In this document: positions 17,766 to 26,075 of the stretch, in pieces
Layout of the letters: each line of letters opens with the position of its first letter
Position numbering within the stretch: position 1 is the first letter of the stretch
Origin: Scytonematopsis contorta HA4267-MV1
Lineage (GTDB): Bacteria; Cyanobacteriota; Cyanobacteriia; Cyanobacteriales; Nostocaceae
Reading direction: 5' to 3'
DNA: 64,000 bases
Assembly: GCA_019359035.1 (NCBI GenBank)
Contig: JAHHIC010000031.1
Span: forward strand, 124,001 to 188,000
The notes under the pieces: generated by a model
Told to the model about the DNA's origin: nothing
What the model saw: the letters and a program-made list of their open reading frames with translations, nothing else
Databases searched by the model: none
Translations under genes and position numbers: made by a program

Positions 17766-18389
17766 ATGGAATGGCACGTAACTGACGCTCAAAGTTTGGC
17801 GATAATCGATAGTGAAATTGGTAACCATGTATTTTCACCCGCAGAATATGAAATAGTGCGGCGTGTAATATATGCTACTGCTGACTTTGAGTACCAATCT
17901 CTCATATGCTTTTCTGAACGTGCCTTGCAATCTGGGGCAGCAGCACTTGCAGCCAGAAGCACTGTCATCGTTGATGTTCCAATGGTACAAGCGGGTATTA
18001 GTTACGACATTCAAAATACCTTTGCGAATCCTGTATATTGCAGCACAGAGACCTCGACTCGACCACAAAAACAGAAAACACGAGCCGCATGGGGAATGGA
18101 AACCCTAGCAAAACGATACCCAGAAGGTATTTTCGTTGTGGGCCAAGCTCAGACTGCGATGTCAGTGCTGTTAAATTTAATTGAGACAGAAGAAATTAGA
18201 CCATCTTTAGTAATTGCAACCCCATCAGGATTTGTGGATGTGGATGCGCTGAAAAATCGCTTGCGAGATTCCTTAGTTCCAAATATTACTATTTATGGGC
18301 GTAAAGGTGGCTCAAATGTGGCTTCGGCAATTATCGATGGGCTGATAGATTTAGCTTGGCAAGCTTATGGGGAAGAGGGGAAAATTTAA
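17766..18389 (+). CDS. cbiC: Precorrin-8X / cobalt-precorrin-8 methylmutase
   Basis: CobH/CbiC family protein of 207 residues, which moves a methyl group from C-11 to C-12 to form hydrogenobyrinic or cobyrinic acid in corrin synthesis. Family features: VRRVIYATADFEY (about 37-49), SGAAALAARSTVIVDVPMVQAGI, FVVGQAQTAMSVLLNLI, IATPSGFVDV and YGRKGGSNVASAI. The catalytic His of Pseudomonas CobH falls at the Tyr of VIYATADF, so the chemistry may use another residue; I recall the same Tyr in other cyanobacterial members but cannot check. It stands alone, with no other cobalamin gene or riboswitch nearby. Confidence 0.88.
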   Translation: MEWHVTDAQSLAIIDSEIGNHVFSPAEYEIVRRVIYATADFEYQSLICFSERALQSGAAALAARSTVIVDVPMVQAGISYDIQNTFANPVYCSTETSTRPQKQKTRAAWGMETLAKRYPEGIFVVGQAQTAMSVLLNLIETEEIRPSLVIATPSGFVDVDALKNRLRDSLVPNITIYGRKGGSNVASAIIDGLIDLAWQAYGEEGKI

Positions 18390-18417
18390 AAGGCTGCTTA
18401 CAAATACAATATTAAGT

Positions 18418-18545
18418 ATCATTCACACCACAAGCCAGGGAAATAAACATCATTCACACCACAAGCCAGGGAAATAAACATCATTCACACCACAAGCCAG
18501 GGAATTAATTCCCTGGCTTGTGGTGGTTTGGTGGTTTGGTGGTTT
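18418..18545. repeat. 30-bp direct repeats ending in a perfect 38-bp palindrome
   Basis: Three direct copies of a unit containing CACCACAAGCCAGGGAA at about 30-base spacing (18427, 18457, 18488). The third extends into a perfect 38-bp palindrome at 18488-18525, centred on TTAA, with core CCAGGGAATTAATTCCCTGG. It is followed by GGTTTGGTGG repeats. The core resembles the CCAGGGAATAAATTCCCTG hairpin at 40555 and 51853. It lies between convergent genes and could act as a bidirectional terminator. Confidence 0.85.
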
Positions 18546-18567
18546 GCTGGTTGGCTTGTTTTTGTTT

Positions 18568-19254
18568 TTATCTCCTTCTTCTTCTTGGTGGTCTGTCTTC
18601 ATCATCGCTACGACGTAAACGGCTACCAATTTCAATAAAAAAATCTCGCCGTAAATAAGGATAATCACTGACCCAAAGGTCACGACTGGGAATAAAAACA
18701 TCGGTAACTTCTTCAATTTTGCTTAAATCAGCGCGATTAGACACCACAAGCATTTCCACTCTCTGACCGCGAGATATGGCTTTGTGAGCAACAATTAAAG
18801 GTGCCGAAATTTCGGCAGTAAAACCTGTATCATCTCCGACTTCTAAATTAATTCTTTTTTCGCGGTTTTCTACAATTACTAAATCGCCTTTATTATTGAC
18901 GGTTTCTTGCTTGCCAACCAATTCTTCCGAAATCCAATAATCCAGTACCCGACCACCAAAAAAGCCACTATACTTATAATGGCGCAATTTTTGATTACGT
19001 AAACCAGCCAAAAGTATTGGGCCCCATAACCAATAAAATCCGCCTATAATCCCTATAAAAAATAATATTGGTCCAACTCCAAAATCGAGCCTAAGAACTA
19101 CTTTTACAACTAAGATAACAGATGCAGCAACTACGGAAATTAATAGCCGCTGCAAAAAATCGGAAAATTTCCCCCAGTAGTATTTGTACTGTAGTCCAGT
19201 CGCAATCCGGGGGATGAGTTGTTCAAATTTTTGCCGAGTTAATGGAACGAGCAT
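18568..19254 (-). CDS. Conserved cyanobacterial membrane protein
   Basis: Protein of 228 residues with two closely spaced membrane hairpin segments (LLISVVAASVILVVKVVL, about 37-55, and ILFFIGIIGGFYWLWGPILLAGL, about 62-85). A long C-terminal soluble part follows with beta-rich segments (DLVIVENREKRINLEVGDDTGF, VDVFIPSRDLWVSDYPYLRR region) and a terminal polyarginine tail. It resembles a conserved protein of cyanobacteria and chloroplasts that is sometimes labelled a phosphate transporter permease without evidence. It is 36 bases downstream of dapB on the same strand and may be co-transcribed. Function unknown. Confidence 0.75.
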   Translation of the reverse strand: MLVPLTRQKFEQLIPRIATGLQYKYYWGKFSDFLQRLLISVVAASVILVVKVVLRLDFGVGPILFFIGIIGGFYWLWGPILLAGLRNQKLRHYKYSGFFGGRVLDYWISEELVGKQETVNNKGDLVIVENREKRINLEVGDDTGFTAEISAPLIVAHKAISRGQRVEMLVVSNRADLSKIEEVTDVFIPSRDLWVSDYPYLRRDFFIEIGSRLRRSDDEDRPPRRRRR

Positions 19255-19290
19255 TTTAGCGCTTGTGTTGATTTATTAGTTATGAATTTT

Positions 19291-20127
19291 CTAGAGTATC
19301 TTTTCTAATCCATATACTAACGACTTTAACTGGAGAACTTTGCGAATAGCTAGTAAAACTCCTGGCATATAGCAAGACCTATCGCTAGTATCATGACGTA
19401 GGGTGTAAATTTGACCAGATGCGCCAAAAATCACTTCTTGATGAGCGATTAATCCTGGCAAACGTATGCTGTGAATTCTGATTCCTTCTTCAGCTTGACT
19501 TCCCCTTGCTCCTGAAATTTTCTCCGTTTCTTCCACGAGGGGCTGGTTAAAGGTTTTACCCATTTCCGCTAGCATTTGGGCTGTCTGTATGGCTGTACCA
19601 CTGGGAGCATCAGCTTTTTGGTTGTGATGCAGTTCAATTATTTCCACGTTATCGAAATATTGCGATGCGGCGATTGCTGCTTGTTGTAGCAATACCATAC
19701 CAATTGAGAAGTTAGGAATAATTAAACATCCTGTACTAGCTTTTTCGGCAAAGTCTGCTAAATCTTGGCTTTGTTCTGGACTCAATCCTGTAGTTCCGAC
19801 CACTGGACGGATACCGTAGGCTATTGCACTGCGAACGTTATTGTAAACCGAGTCAGGATGAGTAAAATCAACCATGACTCCTGGTGACATTTGTCTTTCA
19901 CCTGCTATGTAACCCAGCATTGGTTCCAACTGATTGGTAATTGGAACTTCCAAAGGTTCGCTTAAACCTGCGAGTTCTCCTGCGTCTTTTCCCTGAATTT
20001 CTGAATTTTTGTCAATTGCTCCCATGAGGCTCATATCTTGGGCTTGTGATACCGCTTTTATCACTTCTTTACCCATTTTTCCTGCTGCACCCACAACGAT
20101 AACTGGAATTTGACCTTGATTTGTCAT
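19291..20127 (-). CDS. dapB: 4-hydroxy-tetrahydrodipicolinate reductase
   Basis: DapB of 278 residues, catalysing NAD(P)H-dependent reduction of 4-hydroxy-tetrahydrodipicolinate in lysine and diaminopimelate synthesis. The dinucleotide site is [12 protein letters not shown] (10-21); [13 protein letters not shown] and VVGTTGLS follow. The catalytic motif [15 protein letters not shown] with the paired His and Lys is complete, and the C-terminal domain contains [16 protein letters not shown]. Length is normal. No clear Shine-Dalgarno precedes the ATG. The conserved membrane protein gene lies downstream. Confidence 0.97.
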   Translation of the reverse strand: MTNQGQIPVIVVGAAGKMGKEVIKAVSQAQDMSLMGAIDKNSEIQGKDAGELAGLSEPLEVPITNQLEPMLGYIAGERQMSPGVMVDFTHPDSVYNNVRSAIAYGIRPVVGTTGLSPEQSQDLADFAEKASTGCLIIPNFSIGMVLLQQAAIAASQYFDNVEIIELHHNQKADAPSGTAIQTAQMLAEMGKTFNQPLVEETEKISGARGSQAEEGIRIHSIRLPGLIAHQEVIFGASGQIYTLRHDTSDRSCYMPGVLLAIRKVLQLKSLVYGLEKIL

Positions 20128-20320
20128 AACTTCAAGAAATATTTCAAAGAAATGCTTTTTTTAATCCCCAAGGGCATTGTAAAGGAGGTTCGGGCTGTTT
20201 TGGATTTTAAATTGATTTTTTATCCTTAAGGTGATAAAAGATATTCAACACAAATGCGGTTAACCTAGCTCTTGCCTGGTGTTTGTTTAATATATTACCC
20301 ATGAAGGTCTATGTAGTATT

Positions 20321-20824
20321 ATGTCCCAATCTCCACGTCCATTTTCCCCCACAAATGAAGAATCCAAATTAGCTAAGTTAGAACATCTACGTCACCTTAG
20401 CCATTTGTGGGATAAAGCTTTTGTTATTCCAGGTACTAACTTTCGTTTCGGTTTAGAGTCCATTATTGGTTTATTACCAGTAGGTGGAGACTTAGTTGGT
20501 ATTGCTCTTTCTTCTTATGTCTTGCTTCAAGCATTACAATTTAATCTGCCCAAAACCCTTTTAGTGAGAATGCTTTTCAATATTCTTTTGGATGGCGTTG
20601 TTGGGTCTATCCCATTTGTAGGGGATTTATTTGACACTACTTGGAAAGCGAATACTAAAAACGTTAAATTGCTTGAAGCTCATCTAAATGCACCTGAAAT
20701 CAACCGCAAAGAAGACAGCCGCTTTTTTGCGATGCTTTTTGGGGGAGTATTTTTACTGGGAATTCTTTTAATAATGCTATTTGTGATTATGGTCAGATTT
20801 ATCACCTCACTTTTCTTTGGTTAA
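20321..20824 (+). CDS. DUF4112 membrane protein
   Basis: Protein of 167 residues matching DUF4112: LRHLSHLWDKAFVIPGTNFRFGLE, then IIGLLPVGGDLVGIALSSYVL and a second copy-like GSIPFVGDLFDTTWKANTKN, and a C-terminal membrane segment FGGVFLLGILLIMLFVIMV. The duplicated (L/I)P.(V/G)GDL hairpins are typical. Function of the family is unknown. It is 46 bases upstream of the P-loop gene on the same strand and probably shares its transcript. Confidence 0.88.
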   Translation: MSQSPRPFSPTNEESKLAKLEHLRHLSHLWDKAFVIPGTNFRFGLESIIGLLPVGGDLVGIALSSYVLLQALQFNLPKTLLVRMLFNILLDGVVGSIPFVGDLFDTTWKANTKNVKLLEAHLNAPEINRKEDSRFFAMLFGGVFLLGILLIMLFVIMVRFITSLFFG

Positions 20825-20870
20825 AAAGTTAACACTTAGGTAGATAAAATTTCGCTAATAATTAATTAGT

Positions 20871-21677
20871 ATGTTATTACCAAATATAACTGTTGTTGCG
20901 GGTTTGGCAGGAGCAGGAAAAACTACTTGGATTTGTCAAGAAATTGCTAATAAAATTGCCACCCCAAATTTTCCCCCTAATGTGTTGTATTTTAGCCCTG
21001 GAACGGGTAACTTACCCATTGACCAGACACGCTTATCAGCAGAATTTCCCCAGATTCAAGTTTTTTTTGATGGTCAAGAGGTTGAGTTTATTAAGCAATT
21101 GGCTTTATCGGATTTGGCTTATATAGAAATTGGATTTTATTTAGATTTAAGCAGTATATCTAAGCTACTAGGGTATAAAAGTTATAATAGAGTCGCGATT
21201 GTTTCAAAGAATTCCCATGATTCAGAGTATCATTCTTGGGCACAAAAAATAATTTATGGAGCTTTGATTCAAGACAATTTTACTGAAAATCATCTTACCC
21301 AAAACCAACTATGGCGTGCCCCAACTAGTGGACAAGTAATAGACGAAGAAAGTCTACGAGAATTTTGGTATGAATTAACTAATGGTGCTTACGGAAATAT
21401 CACCCGTTGCAAAGGAGTTTTTGATGTGGCTGATGGTCGGTCATTATATACTGACTTTGTTGCAGGTGTACCATCACCAGAGTTTATCGAGTTAAATTTA
21501 CCGCGTAATCTGGAAGGTAGACCAAAGCGTTTTAGTGGAATGGAAGTTTTAGGAGAAAATTTAGACGCGGTTGTTATCAAGCAAACTCTCGAAGACTGTT
21601 GTTTGTCTGATGCTGCGATTTTACAGGCTCAAGAACAGGTAAAAGAAGCTCTACTGGATGAGGGGAGTGGGGAGTAA
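20871..21677 (+). CDS. G3E/CobW-like P-loop NTPase lacking the metal-binding CxCC motif
   Basis: Protein of 268 residues. The P-loop GLAGAGKTT (11-19) opens the domain and the C-terminal part (ELTNGAYGNITRCKGVFDVADGRS) matches the CobW C-terminal fold, so it belongs near the G3E metallochaperone GTPases. The central hallmark GCICC of that group and a clear NKTD guanine motif are not present, so nucleotide preference and metal role are doubtful. This looks like a cyanobacterial subfamily of unknown role. It follows the DUF4112 gene by 46 bases. Confidence 0.75.
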   Translation: MLLPNITVVAGLAGAGKTTWICQEIANKIATPNFPPNVLYFSPGTGNLPIDQTRLSAEFPQIQVFFDGQEVEFIKQLALSDLAYIEIGFYLDLSSISKLLGYKSYNRVAIVSKNSHDSEYHSWAQKIIYGALIQDNFTENHLTQNQLWRAPTSGQVIDEESLREFWYELTNGAYGNITRCKGVFDVADGRSLYTDFVAGVPSPEFIELNLPRNLEGRPKRFSGMEVLGENLDAVVIKQTLEDCCLSDAAILQAQEQVKEALLDEGSGE

Positions 21678-22216
21678 ACAATTCAAAATATCTGCAAGGC
21701 AGACGCTTCGCTTCGCGAACAAAATTCAAAATTCAAAATTGGGGAGTGGGGGGTGGGGAGTGGGATTAAGTGTCTGGATTAAAAGTATTAGATAGATTAT
21801 TCTCAGAAATTATACTGAGATGGAACTTGATTTATACAAAATGAGTCCATCTTTTAAACACAGCTTTAACTTTTAAATTTTGATGACTGTGCGATATTGA
21901 AAATTGCTTTAATTACAGGTTGTATTCTCCAAAGCTAGTTTATAATCCAGCGAGCTCTAAAATTTCAGAAGTTCAAAAGTCCAAATCCAAAGTGCTTTTG
22001 TATTCTCTGACTTGTTTGAGTGTCTAAGCAATTGTGCTTTTTATTACTTTTGAACTTGTAGACAATATCAATCACTTTTGCTAAGATATGTGCTGCCTCT
22101 ATATGACTCACTTCAATTTCTCAGTTCATTTTTGTATAAAAGTGACTGAGTTACCGTCAAATGATGTGAAAAAATTAAAGCCACAGCTATTCCGTAATTA
22201 AAAAACTTTTGAGTAA
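21678..22216. other. Intergenic region with a short heptamer stretch
   Basis: Carries CGCTTCGCTTCGCG, three AAAATTC repeats and a GGGGAGT-type heptamer stretch (about 21738-21768). The remainder up to the small secreted-protein gene is AT-rich and shows no gene on either strand. Confidence 0.5.
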
Positions 22217-22588
22217 ATGAACAAGAAATTCGCTCTCACACTAATTTCCAGTCCAGCTTTATTCGCTTCCATGATGTCTCTGGTGATGATGACTACTCAA
22301 CCTGCAAGAGCTAGTCAAGTCGTCAACAAAGATGGAAGTATTACGAATTGTCTGGAATCTCCCCATGCTGCAGACCATCATTTAGTATGTCAGCGAGTTA
22401 GCAAAACAGCTTTGGCTGCGGCACGTAAATCTGAAGTTACGGTAGCCCAAGTTGAACCGAATCAGATTACCGAACTCAAGTTTACTGAGGAAGAAAGTGA
22501 CGCTTCCATCGCTTTATTTGGTTGCGATTGCACAGTTTGCTTAAATGCATTACGCCAATTGCGTGGACTGTCTGCAATACCCGTTTAA
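22217..22588 (+). CDS. Small secreted Cys-containing protein of unknown function
   Basis: Protein of 123 residues with a signal peptide (hydrophobic ALTLISSPALFASMMSLVMM, cleavage near ARA-S at about 33). The mature part has Cys residues in TNCLESPHAADHHLVCQRV and a C-terminal FGCDCTVCLNALRQLRG cluster. CxCxxC could bind a metal or form disulfides. I do not recognise the family. A hairpin with core GGGAGCATCTTGCTCCC follows ten bases after the stop. Function unknown. Confidence 0.7.
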   Translation: MNKKFALTLISSPALFASMMSLVMMTTQPARASQVVNKDGSITNCLESPHAADHHLVCQRVSKTALAAARKSEVTVAQVEPNQITELKFTEEESDASIALFGCDCTVCLNALRQLRGLSAIPV

Positions 22589-22597
22589 AACAGTAGT

Positions 22598-22614
22598 GGG
22601 AGCATCTTGCTCCC
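22598..22614. terminator. Hairpin GGGAGCATCTTGCTCCC downstream of the secreted-protein gene
   Basis: A 7-bp perfect stem with a 3-base loop, extended by pairing of the flanking GTAG and CTAC. No T-run follows, so it may be an interspersed repeat serving as terminator. The same core seeds the 24-bp array at 45791-46080. Just downstream an AT-rich motif with ATAATTATTACATC is present twice. Confidence 0.5.
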
Positions 22615-22788
22615 TACTTAACCATAATTATTACATCTTCCTACTTAATCATAATTATTACATCATTAATATATAAAGTTGCTAATATAAAAGAGTCAGG
22701 GAAATTTATTAATCCCCAACTCAGAAACTTGAGACAGAAAAATCATCCGGCAAACTTAAGACAACAAATTTAAGACATTGGAAAAAAG

Positions 22789-23049
22789 TTAAATTCTTCC
22801 CAGGTTATGTAGTCCTAAAATAACTCCGACTCCCAAGATGTGACCAAAGGCTGCTGTTGCCAAAACAGACCCCGCACTAAAACCACCAAAGAAATTAGGT
22901 GATGGCATAGCTGGTCCAACGTTAGGAAGCTTGATGGTAGATTTACCAAAAGCAATGGCAATAATGTTGCAAATTACCATGATGGCTCCGACTACAGGAG
23001 TCCATGCTAAGGGTGCGGTTGCTGTTGCTAGTAAAGTTGATGTCAGCAA
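22789..23049 (-). CDS. psaK: Photosystem I subunit PsaK
   Basis: PsaK of 86 residues, a two-helix peripheral subunit of photosystem I at the thylakoid membrane. Signature segments: TPLAWTPVVGAIMVICNIIA (first helix), AFGKSTIKLPNVGPAMPSPNFFGGFS (stromal loop) and TAAFGHILGVGVILGLHNLG (second helix). The start appears to be TTG (TTG CTG ACA), with AGGAG about eight bases upstream, and agrees with the usual N-terminus of the family; no ATG is available before the first helix. Confidence 0.95.
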   Translation of the reverse strand: MLTSTLLATATAPLAWTPVVGAIMVICNIIAIAFGKSTIKLPNVGPAMPSPNFFGGFSAGSVLATAAFGHILGVGVILGLHNLGRI

Positions 23050-23429
23050 GGGATTTTCTCCTTTCCTGAAAGTTTATAGATTGTGGAAATGACCTTTCAT
23101 TTATCTATCAAAAAAAAGGAATATAAAGCATAATTTCGCATATTTTATTAATAATTCGTCTTAATACTTAATATATCTGGCAGTTTTGTAGAATCAAAAT
23201 TCAAAGGTTGAATAGCAAAAGTACAGAAAAGACGAGAAACACGACATAAGTAAAAACCGTAAATTTACTGCTTCTACAAGGTTAAGAATTTTTCTTGCTA
23301 ATATAGATATTTAAAGGGTTAGATATTATACCTTAAAATGTCTGCTAATCACTTTTTTGCCGAGAGCTATCTAAAAGTGCTTAATATAAATTAAACTCAA
23401 AGTGATGGTGTTTATTACCCTTGTCTGTT
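23050..23429. other. Divergent intergenic region between psaK and sufE
   Basis: AT-rich, about 380 bases, presumably holding the promoters of both divergent genes. The psaK ribosome site (AGGAG on the minus strand, near 23058-23062) is visible. No repeat or other gene is seen. Confidence 0.5.
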
Positions 23430-23858
23430 ATGTCGTCTAGCATCGACTCGTTACCCCCTAACCTTGCCAAAATTGTCCAACGCTTTCAACGTGCTTCTGA
23501 CCAAAAGCGACGCTACGAGCAGTTGATTTGGTATGGTACAAAGCTTAAAGCCTTCCCAGAATCTGACAAAACACCAGAAAATAAGGTTCCTGGTTGTGTT
23601 TCCCAGGTATATGTGACTGCTTCTTTAGAAGACGGTAAAGTTGCCTATCAAGGAGATTCTGACTCTCAGTTAACCAAAGGTTTAGTGGGTCTGTTAGTTG
23701 AAGGATTGAATGGACTTGCACCAAACGAAATTGTGCAATTAGCTCCTGATTTTATTCAGGAAACTGGTTTAAACGTCAGCCTTACACCTTCCCGTGCAAA
23801 TGGTTTCTATAATATTTTCAAAACTATGCAAAAAAAGGCACTGGAATGTGAAAAATGA
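23430..23858 (+). CDS. sufE: Cysteine desulfuration protein SufE
   Basis: SufE of 142 residues from the ATG at 23430 (a TTG three codons earlier is possible). SufE takes persulfide sulfur from a cysteine desulfurase and passes it to the Fe-S scaffold. The sulfur-accepting Cys lies in NKVPGCVSQVYV; RRYEQLIWYGTKLKAFP before it and LTPSRANGFYNIFKTMQKKA at the C-terminus are family features. Length is normal. It is monocistronic by position. Confidence 0.93.
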   Translation: MSSSIDSLPPNLAKIVQRFQRASDQKRRYEQLIWYGTKLKAFPESDKTPENKVPGCVSQVYVTASLEDGKVAYQGDSDSQLTKGLVGLLVEGLNGLAPNEIVQLAPDFIQETGLNVSLTPSRANGFYNIFKTMQKKALECEK

Positions 23859-23936
23859 ATACTAAATGAATACTAATCTATATCTAATTAAGTATTTATT
23901 TCAAAATTTATCGACATAAAATAGTAACGGCTAATG

Positions 23937-24054
23937 GGGAGTGGAGAGTGGGGAATGGGGAGTGGGGAATAGTTAATACCAATTACCAATTACCAATTAC
24001 CAATTACCAATTACCAATTACCAATTACCAATTACCAATTACCAATTACCAATT
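23937..24054 (+). repeat. Heptamer arrays (GGGGAGT-type, then ACCAATT x11) ending at a start codon
   Basis: A GGGGAGT/GGGGAAT array (23937-23969) is followed by exactly eleven copies of ACCAATT from 23978 to 24054. The last base of the array touches the ATG at 24055. This is a short tandemly repeated repetitive sequence as known in heterocystous cyanobacteria. There is no room for a normal ribosome-binding site. Confidence 0.92.
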
Positions 24055-24966
24055 ATGTCAACCAATTTGTCATACCCTTCTGGTGCTTTTGGTGTAGGTG
24101 GTGTAGTGCAGGAATATCTATGGAACTGGAAAAATCAGCAAATTCGCGTTGTTTACGAAGTTCTTGGTCAAGGTTCTCCATTACTGCTTCTCCCTGCTTT
24201 TAGTACCGTTTCTACACGTCAGGAAATGGCAGAGCTTGCTAAACTGTTTGCTCCCTATTTTCAAGTTATTGCTCTAGATTGGCCTGGTTTTGGTGAATCA
24301 TCCCGTCCCAATATTGATTATGTTCCGGCTGTATATCAACAATTTTTAGAAAATTTTATTAAACATGCTTTTAATTCTCCCATATCTATCGTTGCCGCTG
24401 GCCATTCCGCAGCTTACGTACTAAAATTAGCAGTCAAAGAGCCATCACTTTTTTCGCGGCTGCTTTTAGTTGCTCCCACATGGAGGGGCCCTTTACCTTC
24501 TATGGGCGCAAATCCACAGCTTGCTAATATAGTCAAAGAAATAGTACGAACGCCTATTCTCGGTCAGGGTCTTTATAAGCTAAATACCCTACCATCATTT
24601 TTAGAGTTTATGTACCGTCGTCACGTTTTTACGGATGAAACAAAGCTGACTGACGATTTTATTCAACACAAGTGGCAAACAACTAAAAAATCCGGTGCAA
24701 GATTCGGTTCAGCAGCGTTTGTAACCGGAACTCTTGATGCAGTAAGCAGCCAAGCAGATTTTCTTGGGCTAGCTCAAAAACTCTCAGCACCGCTTATGAT
24801 AGTTATCGGAGAATCGACCCCAAAGAAATCTCGTGCTGAAATGGATGCACTAAAAGCCCTATCTGGTGTAAAAAGCGTAATCCTCCCTGGTACATTGGGA
24901 ATGCATGAGGAATACGCGCAAAAAATTTTTGAGGCGAGCTTACCGTTTTTAAAAGCGTTATCATAG
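24055..24966 (+). CDS. Alpha/beta-fold hydrolase
   Basis: Protein of 303 residues with the alpha/beta hydrolase pattern: LLLLPAFSTVSTRQEM (oxyanion region), VIALDWPGFGESSRP, the nucleophile elbow AAGHSAAYV (Ser118), and a C-terminal His in LGMHEEYAQ. The acid residue is not certain (GESTPKKSRAEM region). It resembles cyanobacterial and plant-plastid members of unknown substrate. The coding region begins immediately at the end of a heptamer array. A 13-bp repeat (AGTTCGCAAAATT, four copies) starts inside its stop codon and leads to the next gene. Confidence 0.85.
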   Translation: MSTNLSYPSGAFGVGGVVQEYLWNWKNQQIRVVYEVLGQGSPLLLLPAFSTVSTRQEMAELAKLFAPYFQVIALDWPGFGESSRPNIDYVPAVYQQFLENFIKHAFNSPISIVAAGHSAAYVLKLAVKEPSLFSRLLLVAPTWRGPLPSMGANPQLANIVKEIVRTPILGQGLYKLNTLPSFLEFMYRRHVFTDETKLTDDFIQHKWQTTKKSGARFGSAAFVTGTLDAVSSQADFLGLAQKLSAPLMIVIGESTPKKSRAEMDALKALSGVKSVILPGTLGMHEEYAQKIFEASLPFLKALS

Positions 24967-25016
24967 TTCGCAAAATTAGTTCGCAAAATTAGTTTGCAAA
25001 ATTAGTTCGTAACATT
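24965..25016 (+). repeat. 13-bp direct repeat, four copies
   Basis: Units of AGTTCGCAAAATT at 24965, 24978, 24991 and 25004, the third and fourth with one or two changes. The array begins within the TAG stop of the hydrolase gene and ends 31 bases before the GTPase gene. Regular spacing could serve a regulator, or it may be replication slippage. Confidence 0.7.
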
Positions 25017-25047
25017 ACAATCACTCAATAATCACTAAGCTTTATAT

Positions 25048-26025
25048 ATGGTCTCTGCAGAAACAACACCAAGTACAGTCCCAGTAACAGTTTTGACAGG
25101 CTACTTAGGTGCAGGAAAAACGACATTACTAAATCGCATCCTCACCCACGAACATGGAAAGAAAGTAGCCGTCATAGTTAACGAGTTTGGGGAAGTAGGT
25201 ATTGATAATCAATTGGTTATTGATGCTGATGAAGAAATTTTTGAAATGAACAATGGATGTATCTGTTGTACCGTTCGTGGTGATTTGATTCGCATCATTG
25301 GTAATTTGATGAAGCGTCGTAACAAGTTTGACCACTTAGTCATAGAAACGACTGGTTTAGCAGACCCAGCCCCAGTAATTCAGACATTTTTTGTTGATGA
25401 AGATTTGAAGGAAAAATTAGAACTGGATGCGGTAGTCACCCTAGTAGATGCTAAACATATTTGGCAACATTGGGATGCGGATGAAGTGCAGGAACAAATT
25501 GCTTTTGCTGACGTGATACTAATAAACAAAACAGATTTGGTAACACCAGAACAGCTTGATGAATTAGAAAAGCGTATTCGTTCCATGAACGCAATGGCAA
25601 AAGTTCATCGAACCCGAAATTCTGAATTAGCAATGGATTCCCTTTTGGGAGTAAAAGCTTTTGACTTGGAACATGCATTACAAATTGAGCCAGGATTTTT
25701 AGAAGAAGAACATGACCATGAACATGACCACAGCGTTGGTTCAGTCGCGTTGGTGGAAGAAGGACAAATAGACGGAGAAAAACTAAACCTTTGGTTAAGC
25801 GAGTTATTACGCATTCAAGGACCAGATATTTTCAGGATGAAAGGAATTTTGAATATCGCAGGGGAAGATAATAGGTTTGTGTTCCAAGGAGTACATATGA
25901 TATTTGAAGGTCAACCCGACCGTCCTTGGAAAGAAAACGAAACTCGCAAAAACGAACTAGTTTTTATTGGACGTAATCTAGACGGAACTCAACTTAAAGC
26001 TGATTTCCTAGCTTGTATAGCTTAA
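25048..26025 (+). CDS. CobW/G3E-family metallochaperone GTPase
   Basis: GTPase of 325 residues of the COG0523 group, which handles metal delivery, often zinc. Motifs: P-loop GYLGAGKTT (18-26), NEFGEVGIDNQL (45-56), the metal site GCICC (70-74), ETTGLADPAP, the guanine motif INKTDL and the C-terminal domain with LNIAGEDNRFVFQGVHMIFEG. A His-rich segment EEEHDHEHDH (about 218-227) adds metal-binding capacity. A zinc role is inferred from the family; no Zur-like palindrome was found in the 80 bases upstream, only 13-bp repeats. A WD40 gene follows after 50 bases. Confidence 0.92.
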   Translation: MVSAETTPSTVPVTVLTGYLGAGKTTLLNRILTHEHGKKVAVIVNEFGEVGIDNQLVIDADEEIFEMNNGCICCTVRGDLIRIIGNLMKRRNKFDHLVIETTGLADPAPVIQTFFVDEDLKEKLELDAVVTLVDAKHIWQHWDADEVQEQIAFADVILINKTDLVTPEQLDELEKRIRSMNAMAKVHRTRNSELAMDSLLGVKAFDLEHALQIEPGFLEEEHDHEHDHSVGSVALVEEGQIDGEKLNLWLSELLRIQGPDIFRMKGILNIAGEDNRFVFQGVHMIFEGQPDRPWKENETRKNELVFIGRNLDGTQLKADFLACIA

Positions 26026-26034
26026 ATTAAAGAT

Positions 26035-26075
26035 TTCCCCATTCCCCACTCCCCAATTCCCACTCCCCAATTCCC
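26035..26075 (+). repeat. C-rich heptamer array ending at a start codon
   Basis: CCCCATT, CCCCACT and CCCCAATTCCCACT-type units fill the gap between the GTPase stop and the ATG at 26076, with the last CCC directly abutting it. Confidence 0.85.

Noticed and set aside
24965-25047. Zur box upstream of the CobW-type GTPase
   Set aside because: The leader contains 13-bp direct repeats but no TGATAAT-ATTATCA-like palindrome.
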